DNA of 64,000 bases from an uncultured Prevotellaceae bacterium (GTDB lineage: Bacteria; Bacteroidota; Bacteroidia; Bacteroidales; Bacteroidaceae), in assembly GCA_900318775.1 (NCBI GenBank), contig ONLY01000001.1, positions 124,001 through 188,000 on the forward strand. The letters are read 5' to 3'. The notes below the pieces were generated by a model, which searched no databases, was not told the origin of the DNA, and worked only from the letters and a program-made list of their open reading frames with translations. Positions 16,200 to 25,207 of the stretch are shown one piece after another. A program made the position numbers and the translations under genes. How positions within the stretch are numbered: the first letter of the stretch is position 1; each line of letters opens with the position of its first letter.

Positions 16200-17609
16200 C
16201 TACAAGTCCCGTCCGGGTTTCAGTTGCTCAGCGTCGTCGAACGTGAGGATGGCATTGCAGAGTGTGGCAGCCAAATTAGAGCCTCCTTTGCGTCCCTCGA
16301 CGATGATTTTGGGGATATCGGTGAAAGGCTTCACCATGTGCTTCGATTCCTTCACGTGCACAAAGCCCACAGGTGCGGCGATGATGCCGGCTGGGTGCGC
16401 CTTGCCCTTGCGGATAAGGTCGCAGAGCTCCATCAAGGCGGTAGGCGCATTTCCGAAGGCAAAGAGCGCATCGGGGTGCTCCTCCACCGCGAGGCGGATT
16501 CCAGCTTGAGTCCGTGTGATGCCCAATGATTCTGCCATCTCCGCCACACGTGGGTCGCCGAGATAGCATTTGGCTTCAATGCCGAGCCGTTGCAAGGCTC
16601 CCTTGCGGATGCCGCTCGTTACCATCGTCACATCGGTCACGATGGTGTTGAGTTTACCGTCTCTTATTATATTATATAATGTGGAAACTGCGTTCTTGTC
16701 CGTGTGGAGGATATTCTCCATGTCGAAGTCGGCGGTAGTGTGTATGGCGTGGAGCAATGCCCACTTGTGGTCAAGCGGATAATCTTGCCTTTTCAGTTCC
16801 GAAGCAATGGTGCGGAAGGATTCCATCATGATTAAGGCCCCTTTCTTCTCCTTCTGCGGAGCGTCAGCGCTCTCTCGGTAGTAGCCTCGTGGAGTGATGA
16901 AAGTGCCGTCCCAGTTGTAAGATTGCGAGTTGCCGATGAGGATGATCGTGAACATATCCACCTCCTCTGGGTCGAAGTTGGCGAGGCTGGTCACAGTCAC
17001 CTCCTGCTCAGCACGTCCAGCTTGTCGCACATAGCCCACAGGCGTGTTCCCGCTTCTCCCTTCCGAGAGGAAAATCTCTTTCAGCCGGTAGAGTTGCCAG
17101 TAGCGGCCATGCGACTTGGGGTTGTACACCGCCGTCACAAAGTCGCCAACGGCAGCCGCCTTGATGCGCCGCTCTATCACCTCCCAGGGTGTCATGAGGT
17201 CGGAGAGCGAGATGACGCAGAAGTCGTGCCCCACGGGTGCCCCCAGCAACGATGCCGCCTTCTGGAACGCCGAGATGCCCGGAAGGGAATGCACCTCCAG
17301 GTCGCTGCCCCGTTCGCGTTTCATCTCGTAGATGAGTGGAGCCATGCCGTAGATGCCCGCATCGCCCGACGAGATGACCACAACAGTCTTGCCTTCCTCC
17401 GCCAGCTGAAAAGCCTGCTCGGCGCGTTCGCGCTCATGCTTCATGCCCGTGTCGATGCACTCGCATCCCGGCTTCAGATAGGGTGTGATAAACTGGAAGT
17501 AATACTTGTAGCCAACGACGGCGTCAGCCTCCTTGACTGCGTTGATGACTGCCGGCGTGATGTCGTCAGGACTTCCCGGCCCGATGCCTGCAACAATAAT
17601 CTTTTTCAT
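16200..17609 (-). CDS. cobJ-cbiC: CobJ-CbiC fusion: (cobalt-)precorrin-3B C17-methyltransferase plus precorrin-8X methylmutase
   Basis: 469 residues. Residues 1-240 are CobJ/CbiH, a tetrapyrrole methylase carrying out ring contraction: IIVAGIGPGSPDDITPA at the start, GKTVVVISSGDAGIYGMAPLIYE around 73-95, LPGISAFQKAASLLGAPVGHDFC around 108-130. Residues 265-469 are CbiC/CobH, the methylmutase making cobyrinic acid, with the catalytic His in LLHAIHTTADFD, and TDVTMVTSGI and FGNAPTALMEL as further hallmarks. It is the first gene of the corrin-ring operon. Its promoter at 17617-17647 leaves almost no 5' leader. CbiL (C20-methyltransferase), needed before this step, is not in the window. Confidence 0.93.
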   Translation of the reverse strand: MKKIIVAGIGPGSPDDITPAVINAVKEADAVVGYKYYFQFITPYLKPGCECIDTGMKHERERAEQAFQLAEEGKTVVVISSGDAGIYGMAPLIYEMKRERGSDLEVHSLPGISAFQKAASLLGAPVGHDFCVISLSDLMTPWEVIERRIKAAAVGDFVTAVYNPKSHGRYWQLYRLKEIFLSEGRSGNTPVGYVRQAGRAEQEVTVTSLANFDPEEVDMFTIILIGNSQSYNWDGTFITPRGYYRESADAPQKEKKGALIMMESFRTIASELKRQDYPLDHKWALLHAIHTTADFDMENILHTDKNAVSTLYNIIRDGKLNTIVTDVTMVTSGIRKGALQRLGIEAKCYLGDPRVAEMAESLGITRTQAGIRLAVEEHPDALFAFGNAPTALMELCDLIRKGKAHPAGIIAAPVGFVHVKESKHMVKPFTDIPKIIVEGRKGGSNLAATLCNAILTFDDAEQLKPGRDL

Positions 17610-17616
17610 ACGAAGG

Positions 17617-17647
17617 CAAAGTTACTAATTATTTTGATACGCGCCAA
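17617..17647 (-). promoter_or_regulatory. Promoter of the corrin-ring operon, nearly leaderless
   Basis: Minus-strand TTG (17645-17647), 20 bases, TAACTTTG (17617-17624) match the Bacteroidota consensus. Only 7 bases separate the -7 box from the cobJ ATG at 17609, so the transcript would have almost no leader. No cobalamin riboswitch was found between 17610 and 17690. Confidence 0.6.
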
Positions 17648-17689
17648 GTGTACCATCATTTTATCTCTTTTTTCACCTTTCAAACAGCG

Positions 17690-17806
17690 CTTCTTGCACC
17701 TCTCAGGCGGTGTGACTCAGACCGAGGGTGCCGGTGTGACTCAGACCGAGGGTGCCGGTGTGACTCAGACCGGGGGTGGCGGTGTGACTCACACCGATTT
17801 TGAGGC
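17690..17806. repeat. Palindromic intergenic repeat, copy B (four 17-bp units)
   Basis: Units at 17708-17724, 17732-17748 and 17756-17772 are all CGGTGTGACTCAGACCG; the last, at 17780-17796, is CGGTGTGACTCACACCG. Exact 24-base spacing gives 7-base spacers (AGGGTGC twice, then GGGGTGG). The right flank ATTTTGAGG is shared with copy A. The left arm is decayed (CTTCTTGCACC...) and the leading inverted unit present in copies A, C and D is replaced by direct ones. It lies between the divergent corrin and pilus operons, so it cannot be a terminator of a known upstream gene here. Confidence 0.85.
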
Positions 17807-17959
17807 TTGCGGTGCCCTTCATGCAGGGTGTCCCATGATGTGACTTTCTTGGGCTGTATATGCGCATGAAATAGCATAAATTTCGTTTAGGGGGGGTAAA
17901 ATAATTGGTCATATTGTAAGAAAAGGCATATCAAAAGTGAACCAATATTTAGTGAATAG

Positions 17960-17991
17960 TTGTTAAAATAAGAATAAATTTGCTAGTTTTG
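17960..17991 (+). promoter_or_regulatory. Promoter of the pilus/giant-protein operon
   Basis: TTG (17960-17962), 21 bases, TAGTTTTG (17984-17991), 41 bases before the ATG at 18033. It is the only clear promoter seen for the 27-kb operon. Between the repeat (ending 17806) and this promoter the sequence is A/T rich with a run of seven G at about 17891, and nothing else recognisable. Confidence 0.55.
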
Positions 17992-18032
17992 CGCTTGAAA
18001 CCACTATGAATGGCGAACATGTTGCGTAGCTC

Positions 18033-19631
18033 ATGGGTAAAAAACACATAATAGTTTATTTATTATTTTTGGTGGCAACCGTCGTTCGTGCCCAACATGC
18101 TTTCATGTTGAGGCACAACTTGCTTTATGACCTGACCCTAACTCCAAACATCAGTGCTGATATACGCATTGCACCTAAGTGGACTGTGGGAATGACGTTA
18201 GGCTATAATCCGTGGTCGCACAGCGCACTGGACAAGAATCATGGCATTTTCCGTCGTGGTGATGCCCATGATGCTGCAGATGATGTGCAGTGGCGGCATC
18301 TCTTGGTGATGCCAGAACTCAGGAAGTGGTTTGGACGCCAAGATCCGTACAGTCAGTTCTGGGGTGTCAACGTGCTCTGGACCCATTATAACGTGGGCAA
18401 TGTGCGCTTCCCCTTTGGCGTGTACAGCGACCTGCGCTCCAAGCGGCGCCAAGGCAATGCCTATGCTGTGGGAGCCTCTTATGGGCGTATCTGGCATCTG
18501 ACAGGTTCCCTCTATCTGGAAGGCGAGCTGGGACTGGATGTGGGTCTGGCGCGATACACAGAGTACGAATGCCATCATTGCGGAGAAGAATTGGCAAAAG
18601 ACACCAAGCCTTTCCTGCTGCCTAAAGTAGGCCTGAGCCTGGTTTATGCACCGACAAAGAAAGTGGAGCCAGTGTCGCCACCTGTTGTGCAGATAGACAC
18701 CGTTCCGGAACCTTTTCGTCCCGCCTTGGCCGTTGTGCCCGAGTATGGCGGAGTGGCCGAGTCCTTGTCGAAGACCCATCCGGTGCTGAGAGAACGCTCT
18801 CAATACCGTCCGTATGACGACACCTGCATCCTGCGCAAGGAAGAGGGCGCGCTTTATGTGCATTTCCCCGTCAACAAGTCCGACCTGCGTCGTGACTTCC
18901 GCGACAACGCTTCCGTGCTTGACCAGATAGTGGACATCACCCGTCTCATCATGGCCGACAGTACTTCGTCAGTCAGCTGCATCCAGATTATCGGTTTAGC
19001 CTCAATAGAAGGCAAGCAGACACTCAATGAACGATTGTCCAAAGCCCGTGCACAAGCATTGCAGGCTTATGTGCAGGAGCATGTGGATGTGCCTGATTCG
19101 TTGTTCGAAGCCGTGAGTGGCGGTGAGGCGTGGAACGAGTTCCGCGACCAGGTCAATGACCTCAAACTGGCGCTTGAGGCTACAGGCAAGGGAACCAAGT
19201 ATGTGGAAGGCGAAATCTCGCAAGGCGAGCTGAAAGAAATACTAACCCTCATAGATACCGAACCAAACCTGGACCGCAGGGAGCAAATCATCCGGGACAT
19301 GCGTTGGGGATGGACCTACAAGTACCTGCGTGAGCACATCCTGGCCGACCAGCGTAACTCAGGCTATCTGCGCATCTACTGGGAGCATGTGCCTGACGTG
19401 AAAGCGCAGACCATCAACCGGGCCAGCCAACTGTTGCAGCAAGGCCAGAACGCAGAGGCATTGCGCCTCATGCAGACGGTGAAGGATGACCCGCGCGGAT
19501 TCAACACCATGGCGGTAGCGCTCTACCAGACGGGACACAAGGCGGAAGCGCTGGAATACTTCCGAAGAGCCGCGGCCAATGGTAACGCCGAAGCTCGCGA
19601 GAACCTGAGAAGGCTAGGCGTGAGGAAGTGA
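18033..19631 (+). CDS. DUF3575 / OmpA-like outer-membrane protein of the pilus locus
   Basis: 532 residues with a signal peptide ending near VVRAQ. Residues 25-215 match DUF3575 (LRHNLLYDLTLTPNISADIRIAPKWTVGMTLGYNPWS...), a probable outer-membrane beta-barrel often found next to Bacteroidales pilus genes. A Pro/Val linker follows. Residues 265-400 resemble an OmpA-like peptidoglycan-binding domain (YVHFPVNKSDLRRDFRDNASVLDQIV ... GLASIEGKQTLNERLSKARAQALQAYV). The C-terminus has TPR/Sel1-like helical repeats (QNAEALRLMQTVKDDPRGFNTMAVALYQTGHKAEALEYF). It probably anchors or regulates the pilus system at the outer membrane. It is the first gene of the operon, 113 bases before the major pilin. Confidence 0.75.
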   Translation: MGKKHIIVYLLFLVATVVRAQHAFMLRHNLLYDLTLTPNISADIRIAPKWTVGMTLGYNPWSHSALDKNHGIFRRGDAHDAADDVQWRHLLVMPELRKWFGRQDPYSQFWGVNVLWTHYNVGNVRFPFGVYSDLRSKRRQGNAYAVGASYGRIWHLTGSLYLEGELGLDVGLARYTEYECHHCGEELAKDTKPFLLPKVGLSLVYAPTKKVEPVSPPVVQIDTVPEPFRPALAVVPEYGGVAESLSKTHPVLRERSQYRPYDDTCILRKEEGALYVHFPVNKSDLRRDFRDNASVLDQIVDITRLIMADSTSSVSCIQIIGLASIEGKQTLNERLSKARAQALQAYVQEHVDVPDSLFEAVSGGEAWNEFRDQVNDLKLALEATGKGTKYVEGEISQGELKEILTLIDTEPNLDRREQIIRDMRWGWTYKYLREHILADQRNSGYLRIYWEHVPDVKAQTINRASQLLQQGQNAEALRLMQTVKDDPRGFNTMAVALYQTGHKAEALEYFRRAAANGNAEARENLRRLGVRK

Positions 19632-19744
19632 TAAAATGACAGATGAGTTAGTGAGTTGAAAAACAAAGTATGAAACAGGGGTTAGTAAGAAAATGGAATT
19701 TAGTTAAAAATCAAATAAGAGTATTAATCCATAAATAGAAGCTT

Positions 19745-22153
19745 ATGAAAAAGAACCTTAAGTACGCTATGTTGGGCGCGATAGCGCTAACTGGCACAAT
19801 GGAATTCACAGCTTGTTCCGACGATACCGTGGGACAAGAAGCAAAAACAGCGGCACCTAGCCCGGGGTATAACCCTGAGACAGGCGAGGTGACTGCCGAC
19901 TTCGTGTTTAATGTGGCTATGGGAAGCAACCAGAAGACTCGTATGTCTTCTTACTTTACACAGGCTGACGCAGTAAACTCTACGGGGTTGGACGAAACGA
20001 GCCAAAAGTGGTTCCGTGGTATTGACAACGCCAAACTCTTCTCTTACAAATTGAAGGTGAATACTGGCACACCCACCAACCCCAACTGGGTGACTTCTGA
20101 TGGAAACCATCTGTATGAAGTTAGACCTGACGACGGCAGCCATGAGTACAAGCTATATGACTTGGGTGTGGCTATTGCCGAGAACGGACTGGCACCTGCT
20201 GGAACCGGGACGACGAAGTCTCGCCGTGTCCTGGAGCTGGCACTTCCTACTGAGACGAATGCGCTGATGTTCTACGGTAAGGCTATCCGCTCTGGTTCTG
20301 CGACAAACTTCCAGCAAGGTAAGACAGATATGGCTATTTCTGATGATGGCGATATCAACAAGCACTTGTTGTCTCTTGTGAAGGTAGTGCCGGACAACCG
20401 AAAGGCTGCATTGCTTCAGTATGAGAATCTTATTCAGACCGCATTGACGAAGATTGTGCAGACCCAAGTGGACTTGAGCGCGCAGAGCATGGACTCCAGA
20501 ACATGGCCGGGCGGTAAGATTAAATGGGCTGATTATGTGGTGACAACTCCTGCTGCCGACAATGTGACTATCACAAGTATTGAGGTGGCTGATAAGACTC
20601 CTGTGCAGTGCACAGGTGAGGCTTCGGCTCGCAACATGGATGGCTTGAGCGAAATTCTGGCACAGACCTATAAGACCTTCAACACTATCTACGATGTGGG
20701 TGGTCACAACGAGTTGCGTGCAGGTGCAGGTCCTGACATCCAGCGTATGCTGAAAGACTTGTACAACATTGTGAAATCTGTAGCCGATGCGACTGCAACG
20801 AATGTGGAGGATAAGGTGGCCATGCTGCTTGCTTCTCAAATCTGCTCAAACATCAGTGCTATATTTGAAGCCAGCGAATCTTTCCCTTGGAGGAATATTC
20901 AGACAATGCAGACCTTTACAGGGCTGACAGACGCACAGCTGTCAACAATTGCGGATAAGACTGCCCGTCTGTCTGACTTCCCCAAGACGGAGTTCGGCCT
21001 TCCTTATGGTGCCGTTATCCTGAAGTTCGTTTATAATGCCACAAAAGGAGAAGGTGAGTACAAATATATGAGCAACATCCCAACCTATGCAATGGGTACT
21101 GGCGCTGCCTTCGACTCCTTCAACTATGCTTATCCTCCTGAACTTTGCTACTTCGGTAATAGTTCTGTGAATGTGACAGACAACGAGAAAGTTCAGGCGG
21201 ACTATCCCGATGGAACTTCTGCATGGGCCAATGCTGCTAACCCTTTGTGGAGCGACTGGACTAAGGATGGACACGTGCTTTCCAGCACCCGTGCTGTGGC
21301 TATGAAGGACTGCATCAATTATGGCAATGCCCTTCTGAAGACCACCATTAAGTATGGAACTGGTGTGCTGAAGGACAACAATGCCCAAATTCAGTTGGAG
21401 AGAACACATGCCGTTGAGGAAGACAATGTCATTAAGGTGAATACGGCCGATGGCGCAACCACTCCTTTCACGTTGTCAGGCATTTTGGTAGGTGGGCAGA
21501 ATCCAACAGTCAACTGGTGCTATCTGCCAACAGGCAACAAGCTGGTTGGCGGTGCTGTGGAAGAACATGACCCTTCATTCGACTATATGGTGTATGATAA
21601 CGCAATAGGTGGTGCTGGCATCATCCCTGTGCCTGCAACGGCAACGGATGAGGGTGCTACCACACCTGCAAACTACACTTTGCTGTGGGATAACTATGTA
21701 GATGGTGCTGACCAGAACAAGGTGTATGTGGCTTTGGAGTTTGTCAACAATTCAGGTGTTGACTTCTGGGGCATGAATAATCTGATTAAGGCAGGCGCTA
21801 CCTTCTATGTCACCGCAGAGCTCAACCCTGATGCTGTGGCTGTGGCAGGACCTAATGCTGCAACAGACAAGTCTGCAGGCATTGAATGGCCAACCACATA
21901 CGAGATGCCTCCATATTACACGACAGCAGAAGCAACAAGCGAGCACCCAGCAGGAACCACGAAGAAAGTCCGCCGTGTGTTCATGCAGGACTATGTGACA
22001 GAGGCTAACTTTGTGATTACAGAGAACACGCTGAAGTATGCGCTTGTGGCTGTGCCAGACCTCCGTACCACACAGCTGTCATTGGGCCTGAGTGTTGACC
22101 TTCAGTGGCGCCAGGGACTTGTGTTTGACGGTGTGCCTGTAGGCGGGAACTAA
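19745..22153 (+). CDS. Mfa1-family major pilin (type V pilus lipoprotein precursor)
   Basis: 802 residues with lipobox EFTAC (Cys24). Type V pilins of Bacteroidales are exported as lipoproteins and cut by a trypsin-like protease after an Arg; KTRMSS with Arg66 is the likely site. The body is beta-rich. The C-terminal third (YPPELCYFGNS, KDCINYGNALLKTTIKYG, KVYVALEFVNNSGVDFWGMNNLI, ATFYVTAELNP, RRVFMQDYVTEANF, TTQLSLGLSVDLQW) is the Mfa1-type fimbrillin C-domain carrying the donor strand. It is longer than P. gingivalis Mfa1 (about 563). It is paralogous to the protein at 23317-25203. A strong hairpin follows the stop codon. Assignment as the major subunit rests on first position in the pilin series. 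Confidence 0.78.
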   Translation: MKKNLKYAMLGAIALTGTMEFTACSDDTVGQEAKTAAPSPGYNPETGEVTADFVFNVAMGSNQKTRMSSYFTQADAVNSTGLDETSQKWFRGIDNAKLFSYKLKVNTGTPTNPNWVTSDGNHLYEVRPDDGSHEYKLYDLGVAIAENGLAPAGTGTTKSRRVLELALPTETNALMFYGKAIRSGSATNFQQGKTDMAISDDGDINKHLLSLVKVVPDNRKAALLQYENLIQTALTKIVQTQVDLSAQSMDSRTWPGGKIKWADYVVTTPAADNVTITSIEVADKTPVQCTGEASARNMDGLSEILAQTYKTFNTIYDVGGHNELRAGAGPDIQRMLKDLYNIVKSVADATATNVEDKVAMLLASQICSNISAIFEASESFPWRNIQTMQTFTGLTDAQLSTIADKTARLSDFPKTEFGLPYGAVILKFVYNATKGEGEYKYMSNIPTYAMGTGAAFDSFNYAYPPELCYFGNSSVNVTDNEKVQADYPDGTSAWANAANPLWSDWTKDGHVLSSTRAVAMKDCINYGNALLKTTIKYGTGVLKDNNAQIQLERTHAVEEDNVIKVNTADGATTPFTLSGILVGGQNPTVNWCYLPTGNKLVGGAVEEHDPSFDYMVYDNAIGGAGIIPVPATATDEGATTPANYTLLWDNYVDGADQNKVYVALEFVNNSGVDFWGMNNLIKAGATFYVTAELNPDAVAVAGPNAATDKSAGIEWPTTYEMPPYYTTAEATSEHPAGTTKKVRRVFMQDYVTEANFVITENTLKYALVAVPDLRTTQLSLGLSVDLQWRQGLVFDGVPVGGN

Positions 22154-22165
22154 TCGATTAACTGA

Positions 22166-22195
22166 TTGGGGTGCACCACTGACGGTGCACCCCAA
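22166..22195 (+). promoter_or_regulatory. Perfect 12-bp hairpin between major pilin and anchor genes
   Basis: TTGGGGTGCACC (22166-22177) and GGTGCACCCCAA (22184-22195) are exact reverse complements around a 6-base loop. It starts 12 bases after the pilin stop and ends 23 bases before the next ATG. No T-run follows, so it is not a standard intrinsic terminator. It may stabilise the pilin mRNA 3' end or attenuate downstream expression. Confidence 0.7.
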
Positions 22196-22218
22196 CCACT
22201 CTGATGGAGAAAAGAGCG

Positions 22219-23295
22219 ATGAAGCGGTTGAGGAAAATCGGCTGGATGCTTGCTTCCCTGCTGTTGGCACTCATGCAGACCCATTGTGATTCGTTGGGCA
22301 TTGACCAAGACTTGAGCGACTGTGCGGCACCGAAGAAAGACTTTCGCATCAACTATGAGCTGTGGCTCGTCACCAATCTGGAGACGGAACTGCGGACTGT
22401 GCTTGATGCGGACATAGATGTTGTGGCACAGAACGAACTCCGCAACTCGCTGAAAGGTATCTTTACTGATTTTGCTGAGGATGTGGATTTGTCGTTCTAT
22501 GACGTGAACCTTGCCAACGACATCTTGTTGCACCGCGAAGAGAAGACGATGGATGCTAGTGAACGCAGTTATGCGCTGAGTCTGTCAGCCCGCCAATATC
22601 ACCACCTCGCTATTGCTAACATCAAGAAGAATATGGTGGCGGAACTCCTTAACAACGACTTCTGCCATACTTCGACGTTAAAACAGCAAGAAGGAACCGA
22701 TGGGGTGGTCCCTTCTCAGCAGACAGGCCTGTTCACGGCTCGTCTGCCTATTGATATTGTAGGCGACCAGAACCAGACCTTCAACGTGTCGCTCTATATG
22801 GCAAACTGCGCTGCTGCGCTGCTGCTGGACAAAGGCACAGCTCCCATTGCTTCCATCGACGTGAAGACGAAAGGCTTTGCCGTTGCATTCGAGATTTCGG
22901 ACAGCATCTACCGCTTTGTGGATGACTCGCCGTTGGTGCAGGCAAACTCTATTCCTCTCCCATCAGAGAATCAATACTTATTTTGTTCTGTAAACTTCCC
23001 TTCGTGGAATCCGTTGGACACTCGAATGGTGATAGACAGCCAGGACCCATTCATGGTTCCAGATGCTGACAAATCATTATGGCAGTATCAGGTGGATGTC
23101 ACTTTGACTGATGGAAGTGTGACCCGCTCTGTGCTGGGCATGCAGAAGCCAATTCTTGCAGGGCAGTTAGTAATATTGAAAGCGTTTGTCAAGGATGACG
23201 GTACGGTGCAGCCCGTTACATCTGTTTCAGCAGGTGCTTCTGTTGCTGTTGACTGGACGGTCATCAAATATCCTGACATTCCTTTAGGAAGATAA
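22219..23295 (+). CDS. FimB/Mfa2-family pilus anchor lipoprotein
   Basis: 358 residues from MKRLRKIGWMLASLL. I prefer this ATG over one 15 bases upstream because GGAGA sits about 9 bases before it and the signal peptide is then normal. Lipobox MQTHC gives Cys23, and CDSLGIDQDLSDC is the characteristic FimB/Mfa2 opening. Mfa2/FimB anchors the pilus in the outer membrane and limits its length; consistent with that, no Arg site follows the lipobox closely. The central part is beta-rich (FTARLPIDIVGDQNQTFNVSLYMANCAAALLL) and the end carries SVAVDWTVIKYPDIPLGR. It lies between the major pilin and the accessory pilins, as mfa2 does in P. gingivalis. Confidence 0.75.
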   Translation: MKRLRKIGWMLASLLLALMQTHCDSLGIDQDLSDCAAPKKDFRINYELWLVTNLETELRTVLDADIDVVAQNELRNSLKGIFTDFAEDVDLSFYDVNLANDILLHREEKTMDASERSYALSLSARQYHHLAIANIKKNMVAELLNNDFCHTSTLKQQEGTDGVVPSQQTGLFTARLPIDIVGDQNQTFNVSLYMANCAAALLLDKGTAPIASIDVKTKGFAVAFEISDSIYRFVDDSPLVQANSIPLPSENQYLFCSVNFPSWNPLDTRMVIDSQDPFMVPDADKSLWQYQVDVTLTDGSVTRSVLGMQKPILAGQLVILKAFVKDDGTVQPVTSVSAGASVAVDWTVIKYPDIPLGR

Positions 23296-23316
23296 AGTAG
23301 AGGAGCGTTCGCGTAC

Positions 23317-25203
23317 ATGCGTTCATTATTATATAAATATATATTCGTCTTGTTATTGCTGCTGACGATGACTGGTTGTGGAGATGAGTCAGCAACAGTT
23401 CATTCCGATGGTAATCCTTCTGTCGGAGGAACAGAGTCTGTGGCTGTGGAATTGGGTGCCAGCTTCCATCGGCCAACAAATAAGAGCCGCATGTCGGCTG
23501 TGGCAACACAGTTGAGCGGCAATTTCAGAGGCATCAGCGAGTTTACGCTGATTCCGTTTGCTACACAGGGAGTAATCGGTTCGGACGATACTCCTTTGAG
23601 CCATATGGTGAACGTGGGACGTACCGTCAGCGACGCACGGCTCGTCAGCAACAACCATGCGGCATTTTATCAGCCTGTTTTTGTGCCTCGCGGCACTGCT
23701 TCTTTCTTGGTCTACGGACACGCTCCTGCGGGTGATGATCCTTTTGCCTATGGTTCTATGTCTGGCTTCAGTAATCTTGAGAACATTACGAAGGCAAGTG
23801 ACATTACCTTTGCCCTTGACCCTATTTATTCGGATACGGAAGTGCCTGCTATCGCACAGGAACTGGCAGACTATCTGACTAGTATAGCCACCTGCCATTG
23901 TGCGTGGCCTACTGCATATTATGGCGAAATGTTCAACCGTGTACAACGCACTCCTGCTTTCAACTGGAGCAATCCTGATAGCTACGACCATAGTGTGCTG
24001 GCAGATGCGTTCGAGTTCTTCTCGAATGAAGACAGGGTGATGGGTTCTTCATCAACGCTGCTGAACCGTCTGCTGACCGTGCTTTATAATCGCTTGTATG
24101 CTGTCGCTATGACCGACCCGACAGCTTGGGACTACTATGATACGAATATTGCCCCTACCCCTATAGGGACGATTTATCCCTATCGTGAGTTGGCAGCAGC
24201 TATCCGCACGGCCATTGCCAATCCTGTTTATGTGGTGACCAGTGGCAATGCTGACAATGTGACGGTTCAGTTGAGAAATCCGCGAGACCGATATCCTGCC
24301 AGCATTCATCTGCCGGATGGCGCTGCTGGCATCCAGTGGAATGCCAGCGAACAGGCTTTCCAGGTGGTAATGCAGACGAAAGCCTCTGCCAAGCAGATGA
24401 GTGCGAGCCGCTTTTGCTATCCGCCATTCTTGTGCTACTATGCCAACAGCTGCATCAAGACGGCTGACGATGGCTCAAAAGAGAATTTTTATGTATCCAC
24501 CAATACTTGGCCTCAGATTTTGGCACAATATCAGGGGACTCTGCCTTTTGTCAACTCTAAGACAACGGCTGTTGCGATTACTGATGCTATCAATTACGGT
24601 GTTGCCCAGTTGCGCCTCAAGCTCAGGATGGGAAATAACAGCAACACTTTAATGGACAGTAAGGACAACCCCGTGGAGGTGGGGACGCACTCGTTCCCGC
24701 TGACAGCTGTAATGGTGGGACCTCAATATGATGTAGCCTATAATTTTGACCCGTTGCTGTCGTCCGATGAACATACGGTGTACGACCCCCGCATTGTGGA
24801 TGCTGCCAATCAAACGATTTATTTGGTTCCATTTGTGGATTCCGAATACGCTCAAACCTTAGTGCTGCCTACCCGGGCGAATGAGACGGTCTATATGGTG
24901 CTGGAATTTCAAAACGATAGTGAAACGGAGTTCTACGGTGCCAATGGACTGATACTGAAAGGTTCGAAATTCTACATGACAGCGAAGCTTGACCCGACTA
25001 CCGCTACGAACTATAATCCAGATGATGCTAAGGTGAACAGAGTGTTTGCCCAGGATGGTTATACAGAGGTGAATGGGGTTATCAGTGACCTGAAGAGAGC
25101 CTGGAATGTGGTGCCTGATACGCGCGACCCACAATTGGAGGTGGGTGTGTCGATGGAGATGAAATGGATTCAAAGTACAACTACTAATGTGTTATTGGAT
25201 TGA
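23317..25203 (+). CDS. Second Mfa1-like pilin (accessory subunit)
   Basis: 628 residues, lipobox TMTGC (Cys21), likely Arg cleavage site NKSRMS (Arg58). The C-terminal half parallels the 802-residue pilin block by block: CYPPFLCYYANS, TDAINYGVAQLRLKLRMG, FPLTAVMVGPQYDVAYNF, ETVYMVLEFQNDSETEFYGANGLI, SKFYMTAKLDP, NRVFAQDGYTEVNG, PQLEVGVSMEMKW. The two are therefore paralogs that arose by duplication in the operon. It probably builds into the pilus shaft or tip. The gene begins 21 bases after the anchor gene. Which of the two pilins dominates the shaft cannot be told from sequence. Confidence 0.75.
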   Translation: MRSLLYKYIFVLLLLLTMTGCGDESATVHSDGNPSVGGTESVAVELGASFHRPTNKSRMSAVATQLSGNFRGISEFTLIPFATQGVIGSDDTPLSHMVNVGRTVSDARLVSNNHAAFYQPVFVPRGTASFLVYGHAPAGDDPFAYGSMSGFSNLENITKASDITFALDPIYSDTEVPAIAQELADYLTSIATCHCAWPTAYYGEMFNRVQRTPAFNWSNPDSYDHSVLADAFEFFSNEDRVMGSSSTLLNRLLTVLYNRLYAVAMTDPTAWDYYDTNIAPTPIGTIYPYRELAAAIRTAIANPVYVVTSGNADNVTVQLRNPRDRYPASIHLPDGAAGIQWNASEQAFQVVMQTKASAKQMSASRFCYPPFLCYYANSCIKTADDGSKENFYVSTNTWPQILAQYQGTLPFVNSKTTAVAITDAINYGVAQLRLKLRMGNNSNTLMDSKDNPVEVGTHSFPLTAVMVGPQYDVAYNFDPLLSSDEHTVYDPRIVDAANQTIYLVPFVDSEYAQTLVLPTRANETVYMVLEFQNDSETEFYGANGLILKGSKFYMTAKLDPTTATNYNPDDAKVNRVFAQDGYTEVNGVISDLKRAWNVVPDTRDPQLEVGVSMEMKWIQSTTTNVLLD

Positions 25204-25207
25204 TAGG

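Noticed and set aside
17690..17806. Regular repeat-spacer pattern that looks like a small CRISPR array
   Set aside because: Repeats are 17 bases and spacers only 7, the spacers are nearly identical to each other, and no cas genes are present. It is a palindromic repeat cluster.
17680..17912. Open frames through the repeats giving peptides such as SHTGTLG or GVTQTEGA repeats
   Set aside because: The 24-base period keeps all frames open by chance. The same peptides appear at every repeat copy, on both strands, without start signals.
17610..18032. A cobalamin riboswitch before the corrin-ring operon
   Set aside because: No B12 box (GACCTGCC-like) or GCCACTG block was found on the minus strand here, and the promoter leaves no leader.
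22166..22195. Intrinsic terminator after the major pilin
   Set aside because: There is a strong stem but no T-run on either strand, and the pilus genes continue only 23 bases later.
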